DNA of 64,000 bases from Melioribacteraceae bacterium (GCA_021739765.1 JAIPBD010000002.1:1-64000), one strand, 5' to 3'; positions 25,676 through 36,030 are shown, numbered from the stretch's first letter. Notes: generated from the letters alone by a model not told the origin. Program-made: numbers and translations.

Positions 25676-26469
25676 TGCAAATTCTTGATGAAATAATTGA
25701 AGTAAAAAGGGAGGAAATCAAATTACTTCACCGCGATTATTCTTACTCAAGATTTCAGGATTCGCGCTTTTTTGAAGTGGAAAAATTAAGTCTTTTCGAT
25801 TCATTAAAATCAGAATCTGAAATAACCGTAATTGCCGAGATCAAGAAAGCAAGCCCGTCAAAAGGTGTTATTCGCGAGGATTTTAATCATATCAAAATAG
25901 CTGAAGAATATATGAAAGCCGGAGCAAATGCGATTTCGGTTCTTACGGATGCAAAATTTTTTCTAGGCGACATAAACTATTTGAAAGAGATTGCCCTAAT
26001 TAAAGAATGTCCGATTCTACGAAAAGATTTTATCCTCGACGAATTTCAAATTTATGAAGCAAAATCAAACGGAGCTGACGCGGTTTTATTAATCTGCGAA
26101 TGTTTGAGCCACAACCAAATAACCGAACTATCACAATGTGCACAAGAAACCGGACTCGAAGTTTTACTTGAATTACATAGTTCAGAACAAATTTTTAAGA
26201 TAGACTTTAACTTGAATAAAATTATCGGGATCAACAACCGAGATTTAACAAATTTTGTAACCTCCCTTGAGACCACAGAGATTATTAAAAAATTAATTCC
26301 CGCCAAGAATTTGATCGTATCTGAAAGTGGAATTAACGATCGAAAAGATATTGATTTTTTGTTGAATCTTGGCATCAACTCAGTATTAGTCGGCGAATTT
26401 TTTATGAAGGAAAAATCCATTTACGATGGATTAAAATTGTTTAAAGACTGGTGCCAAATTGAAAGTTAA
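25675..26469 (+). CDS. trpC: Indole-3-glycerol-phosphate synthase
   Basis: A 264-residue (beta-alpha)8 barrel that closes the indole ring, releasing CO2. Family motifs are VIAEIKKASPSKGVI (catalytic Lys), CPILRKDFILDEFQIYEAKSNGADAVLLI, GINNRDL and SESGI. It is a stand-alone TrpC, not fused to TrpF. The 3' end overlaps the TTG start of trpF by 11 bases. Confidence 0.95.
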   Translation: MQILDEIIEVKREEIKLLHRDYSYSRFQDSRFFEVEKLSLFDSLKSESEITVIAEIKKASPSKGVIREDFNHIKIAEEYMKAGANAISVLTDAKFFLGDINYLKEIALIKECPILRKDFILDEFQIYEAKSNGADAVLLICECLSHNQITELSQCAQETGLEVLLELHSSEQIFKIDFNLNKIIGINNRDLTNFVTSLETTEIIKKLIPAKNLIVSESGINDRKDIDFLLNLGINSVLVGEFFMKEKSIYDGLKLFKDWCQIES

Positions 26470-27076
26470 AATCTGCGGTATCACAAATATCGAAGATGCG
26501 CTTTATTGTGCAAATTTAGGCGCGGATGCACTAGGGTTTATTTTTTATAAAAAAAGCCCAAGATTCATCAAGCCAAAAACCGTAAGCGAAATTATAAACG
26601 AGTTACCTCCGTTTATTTCAACTGTAGGGGTTTTTGTAAATGAAAACATAAGTGTAGTAAATGAAATTTCGAATAAACTTCAACTATCTTATGTGCAAAT
26701 TCATGGTGATGAATCACCGGTTTACTTAAATCAAATTAATGTTCCGAGCATTAAAGCATTCCGAATATCCAAGGATTTCGATTTTGATAGTATTTATAAT
26801 TATAATTCTAAATACTATTTGCTTGACGCGTTTAAACCAACTGAATATGGTGGCACCGGAACAACCTTTAATTGGAGAAATATTCCTTCCGGTATTTTAG
26901 CGAAAACTATTCTCGCGGGTGGAATTTCATCAGACAATTTGGAAATAATAATGAGTGAAATAAAACCGGCAGCAATTGATGTTTCTTCAAATCTTGAAAA
27001 AAGTCCCGGTATTAAAGATCATAAAAAAATAAGTGAATTTTTTAAAACAATAAATAAATTGGAAAACAGATGCTAG
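26459..27076 (+). CDS. trpF: Phosphoribosylanthranilate isomerase
   Basis: A 205-residue barrel that isomerises phosphoribosylanthranilate. It has the catalytic Cys in VKICGIT at the N-terminus, ADALGFIFYKKSPRFI, LLDAFKPTEYGGTGTTFNW with the catalytic Asp, and a phosphate-binding ILAGGISSDN. The start is TTG at 26459: it directly precedes KVKICGIT and overlaps trpC. It overlaps the DAHP synthase gene by 7 bases (ATGCTAG). Confidence 0.92.
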   Translation: MKVKICGITNIEDALYCANLGADALGFIFYKKSPRFIKPKTVSEIINELPPFISTVGVFVNENISVVNEISNKLQLSYVQIHGDESPVYLNQINVPSIKAFRISKDFDFDSIYNYNSKYYLLDAFKPTEYGGTGTTFNWRNIPSGILAKTILAGGISSDNLEIIMSEIKPAAIDVSSNLEKSPGIKDHKKISEFFKTINKLENRC

Positions 27077-28089
27077 TAGTTATGAATCCAAACGCTCCGA
27101 AGGAGCATATCGAACGGGTAAGAGAAAAAATACTAAAATTAGATTGCAAACCTCACGAAATCTTTGGCAAGGATAATATTGCCATCGCGGTTTTAGGAAA
27201 TACTAAAGATATCGATAAAGAAGATTTGTCAATTCTTCCTTCCGTACAACACGTTTTACGTGTGTCAAAAAAATATAAACTAGTGAGCAGAATGATGAAA
27301 AATGAAGACACGGTGCTCGATCTCAATGGAACTACAATTGGTGGAAAGGATTTGTTCATCGTGGCAGGACCTTGTTCTGTGGAAGAGAGGGAAAGTGTAT
27401 TAGAAACTGCCGGGCAACTAAACGAACTCGGTGTTAAATTTTTTAGAGCCGGGGCTTACAAACCACGCTCAAGTCCATATGCTTTTCAAGGTTTGAAACT
27501 TAAAGGTCTTCAATATTTAGATGATGTAAAAAAAGAGTTCGGTATGCAAATTGTAACTGAAGTATTAAATCCTCGAACCATTAATGAAGTGGCGGAAGTT
27601 GCGGATATACTTCAAATTGGCGCAAGAAATATGCAAAACTTTACACTTCTGGAAGAGGCCGGTGCAACCGGAAAGCCGATTCTTTTAAAAAGAGGAATGT
27701 CGGCAACCGTCGAAGATTTGTTGCTCAGTGCCGAATATATTGCCGCGCAGAATAATAGTAAAATTATTTTATGTGAAAGAGGTATCCGAACCTTTGAAAA
27801 AGCGACTCGTAATACATTAGATTTGAACGCTATTCCGGTAGTTAAAAAACACTCACATTTACCGATTGTTGTTGATCCTTCTCACGGTATCGGAATTGCC
27901 GACAAAGTCCCGGCAATGGCGCTCGCTTCAGTTGCTGCCGGAGCGGATGGTTTGATGCTCGAAGTTCATCACAGTCCCGAAGATGCTTGGTCTGATGGAT
28001 TTCAAACGCTGAATATGGCTGATTTTAAATCGCTGCTGGATAAAGTAAAACAACTTGCACCAATTGTTGGAAAGGAATTGACTATATGA
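27070..28089 (+). CDS. aroF: DAHP synthase inside the trp operon
   Basis: A 339-residue 3-deoxy-7-phosphoheptulonate synthase of the AroA-I-beta type (as in Thermotoga and Bacillus): an N-terminal ferredoxin-like regulatory domain (about 1-75) and a (beta-alpha)8 barrel with [59 protein letters not shown] and VVDPSHGIG. It joins PEP and erythrose-4-phosphate, the entry step for Trp, Phe and Tyr. The N-terminal domain is the part that binds aromatic feedback inhibitors in relatives. It is coupled by overlaps to trpF and trpB, so it is under the same attenuator. Confidence 0.92.
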   Translation: MLVVMNPNAPKEHIERVREKILKLDCKPHEIFGKDNIAIAVLGNTKDIDKEDLSILPSVQHVLRVSKKYKLVSRMMKNEDTVLDLNGTTIGGKDLFIVAGPCSVEERESVLETAGQLNELGVKFFRAGAYKPRSSPYAFQGLKLKGLQYLDDVKKEFGMQIVTEVLNPRTINEVAEVADILQIGARNMQNFTLLEEAGATGKPILLKRGMSATVEDLLLSAEYIAAQNNSKIILCERGIRTFEKATRNTLDLNAIPVVKKHSHLPIVVDPSHGIGIADKVPAMALASVAAGADGLMLEVHHSPEDAWSDGFQTLNMADFKSLLDKVKQLAPIVGKELTI

Positions 28090-29282
28090 TTGCTGATAAA
28101 TACAGTATGCCCGATTCGGATGGGAAATTTGGCATCTTCGGCGGAAAATTTGTTCCGGAAACTTTGATTGCGGCTTTAACCGAATTGGAAAAAAATTACA
28201 ATGAAGTAAAAGCTGAACCCGGTTTCCTGAGCGAACTGGAGGAATTGCAAACTAATTATAACGGAAGACCCACACCTCTGACTTACGCAAATAGATTGAC
28301 CGAACATTTTGGGAAAGCGGAAATATTTCTAAAGCGCGAAGATTTGAACCATACAGGGGCACATAAACTTAATAATGCCTTAGGTCAAATTTTACTGGCC
28401 CGGAAAATAGGTAAAAAAAGGATTATTGCGGAAACGGGTGCCGGTCAGCATGGAGTTGCTACTGCCACTGTCTGCGCAAAATTTGGAATGGAATGTATCG
28501 TTTATATGGGCTCCAAAGATGTTGAAAGACAAAGTTTAAATGTATTTAGAATGGAAATGCTCGGAGCAAAAGTAATTCCGGTAGAGTCAGGAAGTAAAAC
28601 CTTAAAGGATGCCACAAACGAAGCAATCAGAGATTGGGTTACCAATGTGTCCGACACCCATTACATAATTGGTTCAGTTGTCGGACCACATCCATATCCG
28701 ATGATGGTGAGGGATTTTCAGTCCATTATCGGCTCGGAAACAAAACAACAGTTGCAGCGGGTTCGGGGTAAAGGGCCCGATCATATAATCGCCTGTGTTG
28801 GAGGTGGTTCAAACGCAATCGGTATATTTTATCCATTCATTAATCATAATACAAAAATGTATGGAATTGAAGCGGGTGGATTTGGGATTGATACCGATAA
28901 ACATTGTGCCACTTTAACTCTTGGGAGCCCCGGGGTATTTCAAGGAATGAAAACTTATTTATTGCAGGATGAGTCGGGTCAAATAAGCGAAGTTCATTCG
29001 ATTTCTGCAGGATTAGATTATCCGGGTGTAGGACCCGAACACAGTTATTTAAAGGATACCAATCGTATTATTTACGACTCCATCACAGACGCTGAAGCAC
29101 TTGAAGGAATCAAACTACTGTCTGAAAAGGAAGGAATAATACCGGCATTGGAAACAGCACATGCTGTAGCCTATTTAAACAAATTGATGCCAAATACCAA
29201 TGAAGGCGAAATTGTAGTTGTAAATATTAGTGGAAGAGGCGACAAGGATCTTAATACAATTATTGCAAACCTTAAGAGATAA
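28086..29282 (+). CDS. trpB: Tryptophan synthase beta subunit
   Basis: A 398-residue PLP enzyme that condenses indole with serine. The PLP Lys is in [13 protein letters not shown]. Other motifs are [20 protein letters not shown], the phosphate-binding GGGSNAIG, and [15 protein letters not shown]. Length and motifs are of the standard TrpB1 type that forms the alpha2-beta2 complex with TrpA. Its ATG overlaps the DAHP synthase stop by ATGA, and trpA follows after three bases. Confidence 0.95.
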   Translation: MIADKYSMPDSDGKFGIFGGKFVPETLIAALTELEKNYNEVKAEPGFLSELEELQTNYNGRPTPLTYANRLTEHFGKAEIFLKREDLNHTGAHKLNNALGQILLARKIGKKRIIAETGAGQHGVATATVCAKFGMECIVYMGSKDVERQSLNVFRMEMLGAKVIPVESGSKTLKDATNEAIRDWVTNVSDTHYIIGSVVGPHPYPMMVRDFQSIIGSETKQQLQRVRGKGPDHIIACVGGGSNAIGIFYPFINHNTKMYGIEAGGFGIDTDKHCATLTLGSPGVFQGMKTYLLQDESGQISEVHSISAGLDYPGVGPEHSYLKDTNRIIYDSITDAEALEGIKLLSEKEGIIPALETAHAVAYLNKLMPNTNEGEIVVVNISGRGDKDLNTIIANLKR

Positions 29283-29285
29283 ATA

Positions 29286-30062
29286 ATGTCAAAAATTCAT
29301 AATTATATTGATGCGATAAATAAAGAAAATAGAAAAGCATTAAATATTTTTTTAACCGCCGGATTTCCGGAGAAGGAAAATTTCACTGAACTTGCTTGTT
29401 CTGTTTTGGACGCCGGTGCTGATATACTCGAAATCGGTGTGCCCTTCAGTGATCCACTCGCTGATGGACCTATCATCCAAAAATCTTCAAAAGCCGCTTT
29501 AGATAACCACATCACGTTAAATGATTCTTTGAGATACGTGTCGGAAATACGTGAACAACGAGATAATCCTTTAATTTTAATGGGTTATGCAAACCCGATA
29601 ATTAAATATGGATTATCGAAGTTTTTAGCGGATGCGGAATCTGCCGGTGTTAATGGATTAATAATTCCCGATGTTCCTCTCGAAGAAAATGATAATTTTT
29701 TCAATGAACTAAATCCGGAAATTGATACGATCCTCTTAACAACTCCCACTTCAAGTGATGAAAGAATCAAAACTATTGACGAAAAAAGTAGCGGGTTTGT
29801 TTACTGTGTGAGTGTTACGGGTACAACCGGAACTCGAGAGGTTTTTGATGAAGAGATCAAAAAGAATCTTATTCGCACAAAATCGTTAGTCGCAAAGAAT
29901 AAATTGTTGGTGGGGTTTGGGATATCAAAACCACAGAACGTTTCCGATCTTTATGATACGGCAGACGGATTTATTGTTGGGAGCGCTGTTATCAAATATC
30001 TGTTGGATAATAATAAAAAATCAGCCTTAGATTTAGTGCGATCCTTGCGAAACGTCTGTTAA
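29286..30062 (+). CDS. trpA: Tryptophan synthase alpha subunit
   Basis: A 258-residue barrel that cleaves indole-3-glycerol phosphate to indole, channelled to TrpB. The catalytic Glu and Asp are in LEIGVPFSDPLADGPIIQ. Also visible are GLIIPDVPLEE, CVSVTGTTGTRE, VGFGISKPQNV and VGSAVIKY. It is the last gene of the trp operon. No terminator hairpin is obvious in the 145 bases before the cyclophilin gene, which may receive readthrough. Confidence 0.95.
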   Translation: MSKIHNYIDAINKENRKALNIFLTAGFPEKENFTELACSVLDAGADILEIGVPFSDPLADGPIIQKSSKAALDNHITLNDSLRYVSEIREQRDNPLILMGYANPIIKYGLSKFLADAESAGVNGLIIPDVPLEENDNFFNELNPEIDTILLTTPTSSDERIKTIDEKSSGFVYCVSVTGTTGTREVFDEEIKKNLIRTKSLVAKNKLLVGFGISKPQNVSDLYDTADGFIVGSAVIKYLLDNNKKSALDLVRSLRNVC

Positions 30063-30207
30063 TGATTAAGCTCAGCCGGTAATCAATTATAATTACAAAC
30101 AGCATGGCAGATTTATCCGCCCTAATTTTAATAAATCGCCATTTATAGCAAAATAGACATGATGATTTATTTATATTTGTCCCATTAATATTTTTAGAGA
30201 GATAAAT

Positions 30208-30861
30208 ATGAATAAAGTCTTAAAATTATTGCTGTTTTTTGTAATCGCAATTCTTACAACGAATTGCTCATCACAGAAATATCTGTTACATCCGGAGGAA
30301 TATGAATCTGATGTGACCGCTCCGGATTCCTTCAACGTTCGTTTTGAAACTACGGAAGGCAATTTCTTTATTGGTATTAATAGAGAATATTCCCCTCTTG
30401 CTGCCGATCGGTTCTATTATTTATGTGAAAATAATTTCTTTGAAAATGCCGGATTTTTTAGGGTAGTTCCGGGATTTGTAGTTCAGTTCGGACTGTCAGC
30501 AAAACCAGAACTTAACAAAATTTGGCAAGAGCGAAATATTGTTGATGAACCCGTTAAATATTCAAACAAAAAAGGAACTATCGCATTCGCGAGAGCAGGT
30601 AAAGATACAAGATCGATTCAGCTTTATATTAATTTGGGTGATAATGAAAGGTTGGATAGTTATGAAGGTCCCGGAGTTGTCGGTTTCCCCGCATTTGGAA
30701 GGGTTTATCATGGTATGGATGTAGTTGAATCAATAAATGCCGAGTACAAACAAGATCCTCAGCAAGATCGAATTGCATCAGAAGGTAAAGAATATCTTAA
30801 GCAAAATTTTCCCAATTTAGATTATATTCTAAAAACAGAAATTGTATACGAATCAGATTAA
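30208..30861 (+). CDS. Cyclophilin-type peptidyl-prolyl isomerase, lipoprotein
   Basis: A 217-residue predicted lipoprotein (signal sequence to the lipobox LTTNC, Cys 21) with a cyclophilin domain at about 45-190: FETTEGNFFIGINREYSPLAADRFYYLC, FFRVVPGFVVQFG, GTIAFARAG, FGRVYHGMDVVESI. It should isomerise prolines in envelope proteins. QLYINLGDN stands where classical cyclophilins have QFFI, so activity may be altered. A TATATTTG box (30172-30179) lies 29 bases upstream and may be its own promoter element. A terminator follows at 30870. Confidence 0.85.
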   Translation: MNKVLKLLLFFVIAILTTNCSSQKYLLHPEEYESDVTAPDSFNVRFETTEGNFFIGINREYSPLAADRFYYLCENNFFENAGFFRVVPGFVVQFGLSAKPELNKIWQERNIVDEPVKYSNKKGTIAFARAGKDTRSIQLYINLGDNERLDSYEGPGVVGFPAFGRVYHGMDVVESINAEYKQDPQQDRIASEGKEYLKQNFPNLDYILKTEIVYESD

Positions 30862-30863
30862 AC

Positions 30864-30900
30864 AAAAAAGCCCAACTTTGAAAAAGAGTTGGGCATTTTA
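30864..30900. terminator. Bidirectional terminator between cyclophilin and nuoF
   Basis: GCCCAACT (30870-30877) pairs with AGTTGGGC (30887-30894). Read on the minus strand the hairpin is followed by six T, a strong stop for the nuo operon. On the plus strand it is followed by ATTTTATT, a weaker stop for the cyclophilin gene. Confidence 0.85.
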
Positions 30901-30918
30901 TTAATTGTTTTGTTGAAA

Positions 30919-32241
30919 TTAGTGTTTGATATTTGCCAAAGGGTTTGCGGTATTTCTCATTGAATGAACCTTATTATTAACCGGAATCACTACATCGGTT
31001 TTTACATACTTTTCAAATTCATCTCTAAATCTATCAACCATAAATTTAACCGGCCATGCAGCAGCTTCTCCAAGAGCACAAATCGTATTTCCTTCAATAT
31101 TATTAGCAACGCTTATCAGTAAATCAAGATCAGCGGAAGTTCCATTTCCGGAATCCAATCTCCTGAGAGTTTTTTCCAACCAGCCGGTTCCCTCCCTACA
31201 AGGCGTACATTGGCCGCAACTTTCATGATGGTAAAACCGGGAAATTCGAAGCAACACTTTAAGAAGATTTGTGTCTTCATCCATTACCATAATACCGGCA
31301 GTTCCAATTGCGGAACCTGCGGCTCTTAAGGAATCCGCATCCATCTTTATCCCTTCGAGCTGATCACCACGCAACGGCGGCATTGATGACCCTCCCGGTA
31401 TTACACATTTAATCTTTTTATTGCCGATTACACCGCCGGCTTCATTGTTAATTAAATCAAGAAGAAGCGTGCCTGAAGGTCTTTCATAAACTCCGGGTTT
31501 ATTTACATGTCCACTAATTCCGTAAAGAATTGTCCCGGGGTGTTTTTCCGCTCCAATCTTAGAGAACCATTCCCATCCCTTTTCGATAATTTTTGGGACG
31601 TTCGTAATTGTTTCAACATTATTAATAGTTGTCGGGCAACCCCATAATCCTTTTGAAGCCGGGAATGGGGGTTTTATGCGCGGATAGCCGCGATGTCCTT
31701 CAAGCGAATTCATAAGTGAAGATTCCTCTCCACAAATATATGCTCCGGCTCCTTTGTGAATATAAATCTCACATGAAAAATCGGTTCCAAAAGTCTTTTT
31801 CATTTTTTCGCCGACAAATCCATCTTTATATGCCGTTTCCAATGCCTCTTGCATTAGTTTCACCCACTTATGATATTCACCTCGAATATATATGTATGCC
31901 GATTTCGCGCCAATCGCATAACAGGTGATTAATATGCCTTCAATTAATTGAAACGGATTATATTCAAAAATTTGCCGGTCTTTAAAAGAACCCGGTTCCG
32001 ACTCATCACCATTTATACATAAGTATTTTGGTTTGTCGGTGGTTTTCGGCATAAAACTCCATTTGAGTCCGGCTGAAAATGCAGCTCCGCCTCTTCCACG
32101 TAATCCGGATTTTTTTACGGTATCAATTACGTCATCCGAAGTCATTTTGAATGCTTTTTTTGCAGCTCCAAAACCACCATGTTTTTTATAAACTTCTATT
32201 TTATCGAAATTGGGTATATCCGGTAATACGATTTTTTCCAT
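30919..32241 (-). CDS. nuoF: NADH-quinone oxidoreductase subunit F
   Basis: A 440-residue subunit holding FMN and iron-sulfur cluster N3, where NADH is oxidised. It shows the nucleotide and FMN motifs SGLRGRGGAAFSAGLKW and ICGEESSLMNSLEG, and the cluster motif CGQCTPCREG with a distant Cys in NTICALGE. Last gene of the local nuoABCDEF set and closed by a terminator. The NADH-input subunit NuoG is not next to it. Confidence 0.95.
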   Translation of the reverse strand: MEKIVLPDIPNFDKIEVYKKHGGFGAAKKAFKMTSDDVIDTVKKSGLRGRGGAAFSAGLKWSFMPKTTDKPKYLCINGDESEPGSFKDRQIFEYNPFQLIEGILITCYAIGAKSAYIYIRGEYHKWVKLMQEALETAYKDGFVGEKMKKTFGTDFSCEIYIHKGAGAYICGEESSLMNSLEGHRGYPRIKPPFPASKGLWGCPTTINNVETITNVPKIIEKGWEWFSKIGAEKHPGTILYGISGHVNKPGVYERPSGTLLLDLINNEAGGVIGNKKIKCVIPGGSSMPPLRGDQLEGIKMDADSLRAAGSAIGTAGIMVMDEDTNLLKVLLRISRFYHHESCGQCTPCREGTGWLEKTLRRLDSGNGTSADLDLLISVANNIEGNTICALGEAAAWPVKFMVDRFRDEFEKYVKTDVVIPVNNKVHSMRNTANPLANIKH

Positions 32242-32714
32242 TATTGCAACGACTTAATAATTTCAAGTGCTTTGTCTTTATCTAGATTTTCGTAATAATC
32301 TTCGTTTACGGCTATCATAGGAGCAGTTCCACACGACCCCATACATTCAACCTCTTCGAGTGAGAATTTGCCGTCAGTTGATACTCCGAGATGTTCTAAT
32401 CCGAGTGATTTGGAAACCTCATCGTAGATTTCGGCACCGCCTCTTAACATACATGAAACATTCGTACATACTTGTACATGATGTTTTCCCATTGGTTTGG
32501 TGAAATACATTGTATAGAACGTAACAACACTCAACACCTGAACTTTATCTATTCCTAAAATCAGTGCTATTTCCGTCATGACTTCATCCGAGATATAACC
32601 GTTCTGTTCTTGAGCAATCCAAACGGTATCCATGATTGCGGCTAAAGCGGTAGGGTACTTCTTGCGAGCTAAATCTATTCTTCTCGTATTCTCTTCAGTA
32701 AACTTAAATGCCAT
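32241..32714 (-). CDS. nuoE: NADH-quinone oxidoreductase subunit E
   Basis: A 157-residue thioredoxin-like [2Fe-2S] subunit (cluster N1a) of the NADH-oxidising arm. Cluster ligands are in VCTNVSCMLRGG and EVECMGSCGTAPM. Helical N-terminal region (TALAAIMDTVWIAQEQNGYI) as in the family. Its stop shares a base with the nuoF start. Confidence 0.95.
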   Translation of the reverse strand: MAFKFTEENTRRIDLARKKYPTALAAIMDTVWIAQEQNGYISDEVMTEIALILGIDKVQVLSVVTFYTMYFTKPMGKHHVQVCTNVSCMLRGGAEIYDEVSKSLGLEHLGVSTDGKFSLEEVECMGSCGTAPMIAVNEDYYENLDKDKALEIIKSLQ

Positions 32715-32722
32715 TTTTTTCC

Positions 32723-33976
32723 CTATTTATCTGCTTCGCCCATTACAGGATCAAGACTTCCAATAATCGCAACAACATCCGATATCATAGCCCCTTTACA
32801 TGTAATTGGAATTGCTTGTAGGTTACAAAAAGAAGGTGATCTAATTTTCATTTTCCACGGGTGGCCGGTTCCATTACTTACCATGTAAAAACCAAGTTCC
32901 CCTTTTGGATTTTCGTATGCAGAATAAACATCCCCAACAGGCGGATTGATTCCAAAATTAACAATCATAAAATCATGAATCAGTTCTTCCATCTTCGTAT
33001 AAACTTCATCCTTCCTGGGAAGTACCTTTTTAGGATCATTCGCCATAATTTCGCCCGGTTCAAGTTTGCTTAAAACTTGACGGATAATTTTGGCACTTTC
33101 TCTAATTTCATCAACTCTTACAAAATATCTGGCTAAGCAATCCCCTTCGGTATAAACCGGAACTTTAAAATCGAACTCGTTATAGAACAAATATGGATTA
33201 GCCCTTCGCAAATCATGTTCTACGCCCGATGCTCTTAAATTTGGGCCTGTAATACCCAACGCGATCGCGTCATTTTTAGAAAGGTGACCGATATCTTCCA
33301 GTCTTTCGATAAAGATTCTATTTGAATTCAACAGTTTTTCAAATTCATCAATAGCACCGTCAAAATCATCCAAAAACTTTCTGATCATTGCGACAATTTC
33401 TTCGGTGATGTCGGAAGCAAGCCCACCAATTCTGGTATAACTTGTCGTAAAGCGCGCACCACAGATTTTATCAAAAATATTTTGAACATTTTCACGTTCT
33501 CTGAAAGTCCACATAAAAGGAGTAATAGCTCCCACATCTAGAACAAATGTACCAATTGCGACCAAATGTCCCATAATACGAGCTAACTCGTAAATAATCA
33601 TTCTCACTAATTGTGCCCTACGAGGGACTTCAATTCCAGCTAATTTTTCAACTCCTAAAACGTATGCAACATTGTTTGCGAGATTTGCCGTATAATCGAG
33701 ACGATCAGTATGGGGTATGTATTCGTAATAGGACATGTCCTCAGCCATCTTTTCGTAACCACGGTGAAGATAGCCGAGCTCGGGGATGCAAGACATAACG
33801 GTTTCCCCGTCGAGTCTCACCAACAATCTTAATACACCATGGGTTGCAGGATGCTGCGGTCCCATGTTAATAATCATTTCATTCTCTAGCGCATCTTCGA
33901 TGGTGATATCCGTATCCTGGGCTAGAAGCGCTTCAAGAATTCTTTTATCACTATTTATATCAATTCCTCTTTTCAT
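32723..33976 (-). CDS. nuoD: NADH-quinone oxidoreductase subunit D
   Basis: A 417-residue 49-kDa-type subunit lining the quinone site in the peripheral arm. Conserved elements are MGPQHPATHGVLRLLVRLDGE, ELGYLHRGYEKM, FTTSYTRIGGL and the C-terminal ISDVVAIIGSLDPVMGEAD. NuoC and NuoD are separate genes here, unlike the fused NuoCD of enterics. One base is shared with nuoC. Confidence 0.95.
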   Translation of the reverse strand: MKRGIDINSDKRILEALLAQDTDITIEDALENEMIINMGPQHPATHGVLRLLVRLDGETVMSCIPELGYLHRGYEKMAEDMSYYEYIPHTDRLDYTANLANNVAYVLGVEKLAGIEVPRRAQLVRMIIYELARIMGHLVAIGTFVLDVGAITPFMWTFRERENVQNIFDKICGARFTTSYTRIGGLASDITEEIVAMIRKFLDDFDGAIDEFEKLLNSNRIFIERLEDIGHLSKNDAIALGITGPNLRASGVEHDLRRANPYLFYNEFDFKVPVYTEGDCLARYFVRVDEIRESAKIIRQVLSKLEPGEIMANDPKKVLPRKDEVYTKMEELIHDFMIVNFGINPPVGDVYSAYENPKGELGFYMVSNGTGHPWKMKIRSPSFCNLQAIPITCKGAMISDVVAIIGSLDPVMGEADK

Positions 33977-34470
33977 TAGTCTTCCTTGTCAGGTAGTGGA
34001 AGCGAACCCGGAATACCCATAACCGGAAACTCTTTTCTCAAAGGATGGTATTCAAATTCCTCGGGCATGTACATTCTTCTTAAATCCGGGTGATTGAGAA
34101 ATTTAATTCCGTACATATCCCAAGTTTCTCTTTCGTACCAATTTGCGCTAGGCCAAATTGACGATACAGATTCAATCTCAAAGTCATCATTATCAATAAC
34201 GGCTTTAATTCGAATTCTTTCCTTCAGCAGCAATGAATATATATGATAAACGACCGTAAATCTTTTTGTCCTTTTCGCCCAATCGATTGCTGTTACATCT
34301 TCACAAAGTTCGAATTTAAGTTCAGGATCTTCCTTGATAAGTTTTGCGATTTCAACGATAGATTCACCGGAAACCGTGAAAGATAATTGATTACGAAATT
34401 CACTTGCCTCTAAAATGATATCATCCGAAAGTGAATTTAGCTTAGTTTCAACATTTTCTTTTAGGTTCAT
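33976..34470 (-). CDS. nuoC: NADH-quinone oxidoreductase subunit C
   Basis: A 164-residue 30-kDa-type subunit of the complex I peripheral arm. The signature ANWYERETWDMYGIKFLNHPDLRRMYMPEEFEYHPLRKEFP is present near residues 110-150. It lies between nuoB (2 bases away) and nuoD (overlapping). Confidence 0.93.
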   Translation of the reverse strand: MNLKENVETKLNSLSDDIILEASEFRNQLSFTVSGESIVEIAKLIKEDPELKFELCEDVTAIDWAKRTKRFTVVYHIYSLLLKERIRIKAVIDNDDFEIESVSSIWPSANWYERETWDMYGIKFLNHPDLRRMYMPEEFEYHPLRKEFPVMGIPGSLPLPDKED

Positions 34471-34472
34471 AA

Positions 34473-34988
34473 TTATGAGATTACGATTGGTTCACGACTT
34501 GGTATATCTTGCCAGTCTCTTGCGCGTGAATTATCAATTTTGTTTTGGATAGCCATTAATGCATTAATTAAATTCTCCGGTCTTGGCGGGCAACCGGCAG
34601 TATAAACATCCACAGGAATAAATTGATCAATACCTTGAACCACAGAATATGAACGATACATTCCACCCGATGAAGTGCAGGCTCCCATGGCAATCACCCA
34701 TTTAGGATCGGGCATTTGATCATAAACTCTTCTAACTACATGAGACATTTTATAAGTTACGGTTCCGGCAACAATCATTAAATCACATTGCCGAGGAGTG
34801 AATCTCATTACTTCCGAGCCAAATCTGGCCATATCGTATTTGGGATCAACCGCAGACATCATTTCGATTGCGCAACATGATATTCCCATCGGCATCGGCC
34901 AAATTGAATTTTTCCTTGCCCAAGCAATAACAGAGTCGAGTTTTGTCGTTAAATAACCATCAGATACTAATTTAGCCTCTAATCCCAC
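34473..34988 (-). CDS. nuoB: NADH-quinone oxidoreductase subunit B
   Basis: A 171-residue subunit carrying the terminal [4Fe-4S] cluster N2 that reduces quinone. Ligand cysteines are visible in [21 protein letters not shown] and [11 protein letters not shown]. It overlaps nuoA by 10 bases. Confidence 0.95.
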   Translation of the reverse strand: MGLEAKLVSDGYLTTKLDSVIAWARKNSIWPMPMGISCCAIEMMSAVDPKYDMARFGSEVMRFTPRQCDLMIVAGTVTYKMSHVVRRVYDQMPDPKWVIAMGACTSSGGMYRSYSVVQGIDQFIPVDVYTAGCPPRPENLINALMAIQNKIDNSRARDWQDIPSREPIVIS

Positions 34989-35347
34989 TTAAGGCCTCCT
35001 TTCACGTAGATATATAGAAATCCCAGTTCTAAAACTATTAAAAATACCAACATTGGAGTGAACGCTAGAATTCCAAAATCCGCAAAAAGCTTCTTAAATT
35101 CTACACCCCACGGATAGACGAAAATAACTTCAATATCAAAAATGATAAAAAGCATCGCGACTAAATAATACTTTATTGACATTCTTTCGCGCGCATCACC
35201 AACCGGATCTTTTCCACTTTCATATGGCATAAGTTTAAATTTATTCGGTCGGTTGGGTCCAAATATTTTGGATGCAAATATCACTCCAAGCCCGAAAATA
35301 ATGGCAAAAACCATCACCATAAATATTGGAATGTATTGTTCGATCAT
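34979..35347 (-). CDS. nuoA: NADH-quinone oxidoreductase subunit A
   Basis: A 122-residue membrane subunit with three helices (about 5-27, 62-85, 92-115). The conserved loop [35 protein letters not shown] is diagnostic. First gene of the nuoABCDEF run. The 103 bases to engB should hold the promoter, but I can support no specific element there. Confidence 0.93.
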   Translation of the reverse strand: MIEQYIPIFMVMVFAIIFGLGVIFASKIFGPNRPNKFKLMPYESGKDPVGDARERMSIKYYLVAMLFIIFDIEVIFVYPWGVEFKKLFADFGILAFTPMLVFLIVLELGFLYIYVKGGLKWD

Positions 35348-35450
35348 TAATTTCTCATATGATTTTAATTCGTCAAATTATCCAAATAACGAGTAAAAAG
35401 CAATTTAGTAAAAATAGATTTGAAAGGAATATTCGGCATTTTAGCGAAGA

Positions 35451-36026
35451 CTAAAGATAGGTAGTTAATTTAGTTAAAACTTGTTTTTTTCCAATTCCCT
35501 TTACCGAAGAGAAAAAGAATAAATTCTCATTTAATGAATAATTTTCAAAGATCCCCTGGATTGATTTCGCGGCTTTGGATTTCTCGGCTTGTTTAAGCTT
35601 ATCAACTTTTGAAAGGATTATTGTAGTTACTATTCCACTTTTCATTAAAAATTCGTGAAGCATATAATCAAGTTCCATCGGATTATGCCTGCTGTCAATC
35701 AAATGATAGGCTTCAACTATTTGATCTCTATCTTGAAGAAAAGTTGTAATTAATCTCTGCCAGCCATCCCGTTCTTTTTTGGAAACTTTTGCGTACCCAA
35801 ATCCGGGGAGATCAACCAAATAGAATTTGTCATCAACAAGATAATAATTAAGTGAGCGTGTTTTTCCGGGAGTAGAACTGGTTTTGGCCAGATTTTTAGC
35901 ATTAAAAAGGGTATTGATAAATGAAGATTTTCCAACATTTGATCTTCCGCACAGAATTACTTCGGGAAGATTATCTGAAGGGAGATCTTTCATCTTAAAA
36001 ACAGACTTTTTAAATTCAGCTTTCAT
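35451..36026 (-). CDS. engB: Ribosome biogenesis GTPase EngB/YsxC
   Basis: A 191-residue TRAFAC GTPase needed for assembly of the large ribosomal subunit. G1 is GRSNVGKS (27-34), the switch region has TSSTPGKTRSLNYY, G3 is DLPGFGYAK, G4 is LSKVDKL and G5 has FSSVKG. It lies directly downstream of the rplQ terminator on the same strand. Cotranscription with the ribosomal operon would require readthrough. Confidence 0.93.
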   Translation of the reverse strand: MKAEFKKSVFKMKDLPSDNLPEVILCGRSNVGKSSFINTLFNAKNLAKTSSTPGKTRSLNYYLVDDKFYLVDLPGFGYAKVSKKERDGWQRLITTFLQDRDQIVEAYHLIDSRHNPMELDYMLHEFLMKSGIVTTIILSKVDKLKQAEKSKAAKSIQGIFENYSLNENLFFFSSVKGIGKKQVLTKLTTYL

Positions 36027-36030
36027 ATAT

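Noticed and set aside
30208-30861. Cyclophilin gene as the last gene of the trp operon
   Set aside because: A 145-base gap with its own promoter-like box separates it, and its envelope role is unrelated. It may receive readthrough at most.
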